Shown piece by piece: positions 6,343-8,204 of a stretch of 8,204 nucleotides of DNA. A program made the position numbers and the translations under genes. The notes beneath the pieces were generated by a model. It saw nothing but the letters and a program-made list of their open reading frames with translations, did no database searches and was not told the origin of the DNA. The DNA comes from Pseudomonadota bacterium (GTDB lineage Bacteria > Pseudomonadota > Alphaproteobacteria > Sphingomonadales > Sphingomonadaceae), in assembly GCA_023436615.1 (NCBI GenBank), contig JAEZIO010000032.1, positions 1 through 8,204 of the forward strand, given 5' to 3'. Positions within the stretch are counted from its first letter, which is position 1. Each line of letters begins with the position of its first letter.

Positions 6343-6681
6343 ATGGTGAAGTTGAGCAAGATCGGCCGCCTGTTCACGATCAAGACGCGCTTCGAGGCGT
6401 GGCTTGTGATCTATGCGATCGCGGTCGGTGCGGTCGAGCGCGGCCATCACTACCTGATGCAGTATCCGGGCTTTGGCGGGTGGCTTCTCGCCCTCGCCTG
6501 CACCGGCGTCGTGTTCGTCGCCGGAGCGAAGCTTCTCGATTCGGTGAAGCCGAGCCCCGCCGTGGTTGCCGGACCTTATCCGCCCATGTCGCTGCGGCGC
6601 GTCGCGGTCAGCGGTAATCGACCCAGAGCTCGCCGGTCGCGGTTCGGTTCAGAGTCACGATCTTCGCGTCACACAGGTTGA
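6343..6681 (+). CDS. Small two-helix membrane protein, uncharacterised
   Basis: I do not recognise a named family. The 112-residue product begins MVKLSKIGRLFTIKTRFEAW. It has two predicted membrane segments: about residues 18-32 (FEAWLVIYAIAVGAV) and 45-65 (GGWLLALACTGVVFVAGAKLL), separated by a short polar loop ERGHHYLMQYPGF. The N-terminus is basic and so probably cytoplasmic. Residues 1-70 look like a real compact protein. The tail after about residue 75 is arginine- and serine-rich, low in complexity, and for 74 bases is read from DNA antisense to the end of the next gene; it may be a run-on after loss of an earlier stop (another frame stops at 6617). ATG 6343 lacks a ribosome site; GTG 6346 is an alternative. 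A hairpin and a CtrA-like site lie upstream. Confidence 0.6.
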   Translation: MVKLSKIGRLFTIKTRFEAWLVIYAIAVGAVERGHHYLMQYPGFGGWLLALACTGVVFVAGAKLLDSVKPSPAVVAGPYPPMSLRRVAVSGNRPRARRSRFGSESRSSRHTG

Positions 6682-6964
6682 CCGCCCGCCAGACGACAAG
6701 CTGGCCGTCAGGAAGCTTTGCCTGAAGATCGAAAGCGCAGTCCTCATGGCTGAATTGAACGGCGCCGCGGCCGCCTGAGGCCGTGACGGGGACCGGCGAC
6801 ACAGCCAGCGGCTTCCAGTCCTGCGTGCCGTAGCGGCGCGCCATCAGCCCGGAAAAATCGATGTTCGTCTTGTTGACCAGCGTGAAGCTGCTCGCCTGGG
6901 CGCCGGCCGGCGAAGGCGCGGCAAGAACAAGGCCGGCAATGAGAATCGCCAAGAAGCTTCTCAT
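6608..6964 (-). CDS. Small secreted protein with two conserved-looking cysteines, uncharacterised
   Basis: The 118-residue product has a clear signal peptide: MRSFLAILIAGLVLAAPSPA, with probable AQA cleavage after residue 24. The mature protein is about 94 residues, rich in beta-type sequence, and expected in the periplasm. C76 (HEDCAFDL) and C98 (VNLCDAK) could form one disulphide. It ends GELWVDYR. The pattern resembles small exported proteins I associate with alphaproteobacteria in which a DCAFD segment is followed by a VNLC segment, but I know no function. ATG 6964 is preceded by AAGG, five bases away, and TATATA at 6973-6978 looks like a -10 box close to the start. Its 3' end overlaps the convergent membrane-protein gene by 74 bases. 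Confidence 0.75.
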   Translation of the reverse strand: MRSFLAILIAGLVLAAPSPAGAQASSFTLVNKTNIDFSGLMARRYGTQDWKPLAVSPVPVTASGGRGAVQFSHEDCAFDLQAKLPDGQLVVWRAVNLCDAKIVTLNRTATGELWVDYR

Positions 6965-6972
6965 GCCGGCCT

Positions 6973-6978
6973 TATATA
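6973..6978 (-). promoter_or_regulatory. Probable -10 box for the secreted two-cysteine protein
   Basis: TATATA on the minus strand ends eight bases before ATG 6964, in a 37-base gap of otherwise GC-rich DNA. At this spacing transcription would begin at or next to the start codon, so the mRNA might be nearly leaderless despite the AAGG beside it. No good -35 box is visible (GATTTC at 7001-6996 is the best placed). Confidence 0.35.
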
Positions 6979-7001
6979 CCCCGCGGCTGCGGAGCGAAAT
7001 C

Positions 7002-7253
7002 TCAGGCTGCGTCGAGCGTCGGGTACACCGGCCAGGAGCGGCACACCACGGTCGCTTTCTGTCCCTGACGGTGAGCCTCGGTCAGCGGGAGGGCGGTCGA
7101 GCAGAATGCGCATTCGGCGGAGAGCCGGCCGATGATCCAGTGGCTCCGGCCGCAGCCGGGACAATGGTTGACCTCGCCTTCGCGGTATGCGGCGTGATAG
7201 CCGCGCGCGCTCGGATCGAATTGCCCCCGGCTTGTGAAATTCGGATGAAGCAC
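7002..7253 (-). CDS. Small zinc-ribbon protein, uncharacterised
   Basis: The 83-residue product (from GTG 7253) contains CPGCGR (31-36) and CAFC (48-51), a CxxC-x13-CxxC zinc ribbon that should bind one zinc ion. Before it lies HPNFTSRGQFDPSARGYHAAYREGEVNH (described in part: residues 3-30), hydrophilic and aromatic, which I associate with a sphingomonad hypothetical protein. It has no signal peptide or membrane segment, so it is cytoplasmic. Function is unknown; a nucleic-acid or protein-binding role is only a guess. GTG 7253 is preferred because AAGGAA lies eight bases upstream; the longer frame begins at TTG 7286 without a ribosome site and adds 11 residues. The gene is 37 bases upstream of, and co-oriented with, the secreted two-cysteine protein gene, so both could share a transcript. 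Confidence 0.75.
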   Translation of the reverse strand: MLHPNFTSRGQFDPSARGYHAAYREGEVNHCPGCGRSHWIIGRLSAECAFCSTALPLTEAHRQGQKATVVCRSWPVYPTLDAA

Positions 7254-7261
7254 GGGTCGTT

Positions 7262-7267
7262 TCCTTT
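7262..7267 (-). promoter_or_regulatory. Ribosome binding site supporting the GTG 7253 start
   Basis: AAGGAA on the minus strand, eight bases before GTG 7253. It lies inside the coding frame of the longer TTG 7286 version, which argues for the shorter protein. Confidence 0.6.
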
Positions 7268-7335
7268 CAATGATTTGCGACTCCAACGAGCGACGAATCG
7301 ATAGGTTTCCGCGATGGTTCTCCGAATGCGACGAA

Positions 7336-7385
7336 CTGTCACCCCGCGAGCACAGCGCTGTACCGCGGCGGGACGGTGCCGACAG
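7336..7385. repeat. Nested inverted repeats in the divergent intergenic region
   Basis: CTGTC (7336-7340) pairs with GACAG (7381-7385). Inside, CCGCG (7344-7348) pairs with CGCGG (7364-7368), around the palindrome CAGCGCTG (7353-7360). It lies 66 bases before ATG 7452 and may be an operator, or a structured leader if transcription starts upstream. Confidence 0.3.
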
Positions 7386-7395
7386 CCTGTGGATA

Positions 7396-7410
7396 TTAAC
7401 TACCTCTTAG
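7396..7410 (+). promoter_or_regulatory. CtrA-like binding site upstream of the 51-residue gene
   Basis: TTAA-CTACCTC-TTAG matches the CtrA box TTAA-N7-TTAA at seven of eight positions. It lies 41 bases before ATG 7452, a distance at which CtrA could cover the -35 region. It is the second near-consensus site in the window; binding is inferred. Confidence 0.35.
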
Positions 7411-7440
7411 GAGTTCGCGCGCATCGTCGCCCCGACCAGG

Positions 7441-7445
7441 GGAGG
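7441..7445 (+). promoter_or_regulatory. Strong ribosome binding site for the 51-residue gene
   Basis: GGAGG, six bases before ATG 7452, is the best Shine-Dalgarno sequence in the window and fixes the start of a gene too short to trust on length alone. It excludes the longer frame open from 7314. Confidence 0.75.
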
Positions 7446-7451
7446 CGTACA

Positions 7452-7607
7452 ATGGAGTCAGACCAGCGTTATTATCATCGCCGCGCGATCGAGGAGCGCA
7501 TGGCGGCGAAGCGTGCGATCACCGAAGCGGCAAAGGCCTGGCACAGCAAACTGGCCCAGGAATTCGCCGCTCGCGCGGAAAACTGCACGACCAGCGTGGC
7601 TGCCTGA
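7452..7607 (+). CDS. 51-residue helical charged protein, uncharacterised
   Basis: The product begins MESDQRYYHRRAIEERMAAK and continues as one strongly helix-forming, amphipathic segment to about residue 42 (EFAARAE). It has no signal peptide or membrane segment. Small proteins opening with a YY-x-RRA pattern followed by alanine/glutamate-rich helix are, from memory, common and uncharacterised in sphingomonads. ATG 7452 has GGAGG six bases upstream, which makes translation likely. It is divergent from the zinc-ribbon gene across a 198-base region with a CtrA-like site. A hairpin at 7633-7654 could end its transcript. A small regulatory or stress protein is possible but is not shown by the sequence. 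Confidence 0.7.
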   Translation: MESDQRYYHRRAIEERMAAKRAITEAAKAWHSKLAQEFAARAENCTTSVAA

Positions 7608-7632
7608 CGCCCCCGGCCGTCCTGAAAAGCCT

Positions 7633-7654
7633 CGGCTTGCGTTGCTGCGAGCCG
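7633..7654 (+). terminator. Stable hairpin after the 51-residue gene, possible terminator
   Basis: CGGCTTGC (7633-7640) pairs with GCGAGCCG (7647-7654) through eight pairs including one G-U, with the six-base loop GTTGCT. It lies 25 bases after the TGA ending at 7607. No T-run follows, so termination is uncertain. Confidence 0.4.
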
Positions 7655-7732
7655 CCATAACGGACTGAAAATCCCGCCGTAGTAGACGCAGTTCAAGTCG
7701 TTCACCGCGGCTGGCCTCGCTAGTGTCGCGCA

Positions 7733-8137
7733 ATGCGTCGTCAGCGTGCCGAATTTCCGCTGAAGCTCGACGGCGTGGCCGCCGCCCGCGCATTCTTCTC
7801 CGGGTGCTTCGCGGACTGCGACCCGGCGCTGGAACGGCTGTGGGTGGCCCATCTCGATCCGCAGTCCAAGTGCCTTCACCTGAGTGGCCATGCGGGCAAT
7901 GAATATGGAACCGAATTCCCGCTACGCTCGATCATCGCCGACGCGGCGATTCACGGCACCAGCGCGATTTTGCTCGCCCACAATCACCCCAGCGGCGACC
8001 CGACCCCGAGCCAATCCGACCGGCGGGCAACCGTGCGGCTCGCGTGCGCAGCCGAGGCGCTCGGCTGCCTGGTCGCCGATCACCTCGTCTTCGGCGGCGC
8101 GAGCTCGACGAGCTTCCGAGAGCTGGGGCTGCTCTAG
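7733..8137 (+). CDS. Stand-alone RadC-type JAMM domain protein, short
   Basis: The 134-residue product is a RadC family JAB/MPN domain without the N-terminal helix-hairpin-helix part of full RadC (about 220 residues). The metal motif is complete: E34 (ALERLWVAHLD), then LAHNHPSGDPTPSQSD (81-96), giving H83, H85, S93 and D96 as in HxH-x7-SxxD. It also has the GT-x-PLRSII segment (59-68, PREI in full RadC, so one charged residue is lost) and the late LVADHLVFGG (113-122). JAMM domains are metalloproteases or related hydrolases in other lineages, but RadC function is unresolved; a role in DNA repair was once proposed and later doubted. No Shine-Dalgarno is visible before ATG 7733; GCTAGT at 7719-7724 could be a -10 box for a leaderless mRNA. 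The gene is convergent with the next one, three bases apart. Confidence 0.85.
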   Translation: MRRQRAEFPLKLDGVAAARAFFSGCFADCDPALERLWVAHLDPQSKCLHLSGHAGNEYGTEFPLRSIIADAAIHGTSAILLAHNHPSGDPTPSQSDRRATVRLACAAEALGCLVADHLVFGGASSTSFRELGLL

Positions 8138-8144
8138 GGCCTAG
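8134..8144. repeat. Inverted repeat formed by two convergent stop codons
   Basis: CTAGG-G-CCTAG: the TAG of the RadC-type gene (8135-8137) and the TAG of the minus-strand gene (8141-8143 read in reverse) lie in opposite arms of a five-base inverted repeat. It is too short to be a terminator alone. Confidence 0.3.
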
Positions 8145-8204
8145 CCGGCGCGTCCCATCCGGCGGACGATCTCCCACTCCGCGTCGCGCACGGGCGAGAC
8201 GGAA
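8141..8204 (-). CDS. Unidentified protein, C-terminal end only
   Basis: A minus-strand frame enters from the right edge and ends at TAG (8143-8141). The visible tail is SVSPVRDAEWEIVRRMGRAG. The charged helix-like sequence and high-GC third positions suggest a real gene end, and no competing plus-strand gene is present after the RadC-type stop. I do not recognise the protein from 20 residues. Confidence 0.5.
   Translation of the reverse strand, partial: SVSPVRDAEWEIVRRMGRAG

Noticed and set aside
7661..7720. A functional tRNA-Phe on the plus strand.
   Set aside because: Only three anticodon stem pairs hold, the T stem does not form beyond one pair, spacing to the T loop is wrong, and no acceptor or D arm is present.
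7475..7891. A 138-codon minus-strand frame across 7475-7891.
   Set aside because: It overlaps both the 51-residue gene and the RadC-type gene antisense, has no recognisable domain, and its composition is that of a shadow. I also considered a pseudogene at 7608-7732 but saw no family resemblance.
1..8204. A defence island, CRISPR array, prophage or toxin-antitoxin pair.
   Set aside because: No spaced direct repeats, integrase, transposase, nuclease-helicase set or paired small genes of that type are visible. The small genes at 6.3-7.6 kb do not form an overlapping toxin-antitoxin pair.

Overview
The window is GC-rich (high-GC codon use throughout, few AT-rich tracts) and reads as an ordinary chromosomal segment of an alphaproteobacterium, most likely a sphingomonad. 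The pointers are a 2-oxoglutarate:ferredoxin oxidoreductase alpha subunit with the gamma domain fused at its N-terminus, a Sphingomonas-type pairing of a hydrolase with the arginine succinyltransferase genes, several small proteins of sphingomonad character, and CtrA-like TTAA-N7-TTAA sequences. The assignment rests on recognising protein families by eye, not on a database search.

Layout from left to right. Bases 1-1243, minus strand: most of korA, whose 3' end runs off the left edge. Bases 1244-1348: a divergent intergenic region that is mostly a degenerate palindromic repeat (1271-1342). Bases 1349-1819: rppH, a Nudix RNA pyrophosphohydrolase. Bases 1929-2705: a secreted L,D-transpeptidase reduced to the catalytic domain. 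Bases 2766-6240: a tight three-gene operon of an M20 metallohydrolase, astA and astB, with the stop and start codons of neighbouring genes overlapping. Bases 6241-6342: a leader region full of small inverted repeats with a CtrA-like site. Bases 6343-6681: a small two-helix membrane protein, convergent with and overlapping a minus-strand gene for a small secreted two-cysteine protein (6608-6964). Bases 7002-7253, minus strand: a zinc-ribbon protein. Bases 7254-7451: a divergent regulatory region with a second CtrA-like site. Bases 7452-7607: a 51-residue helical protein. Bases 7733-8137: a stand-alone RadC/JAMM domain protein. Bases 8141-8204, minus strand: the last codons of an unidentified gene.

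The clearest functional unit is the arginine catabolism operon. AstA succinylates arginine and AstB converts N-succinylarginine to N-succinylornithine, CO2 and ammonia. The later enzymes AstC, AstD and AstE are not in the window. The M20 hydrolase overlapping astA by four bases belongs to a superfamily that hydrolyses N-acyl amino acids, including N-succinyl and N-acyl-glutamate substrates. It is therefore a reasonable candidate for the final desuccinylation normally done by AstE; this is inference.

No rRNA, complete tRNA, CRISPR array, transposase or phage gene is visible. No stretch longer than about 200 bases lacks a gene. I see no clear new defence or mobile system. The most unusual material is the operon's M20 member, the structured intergenic leaders with CtrA-like sites, and a group of small uncharacterised proteins at 6.3-8.1 kb.
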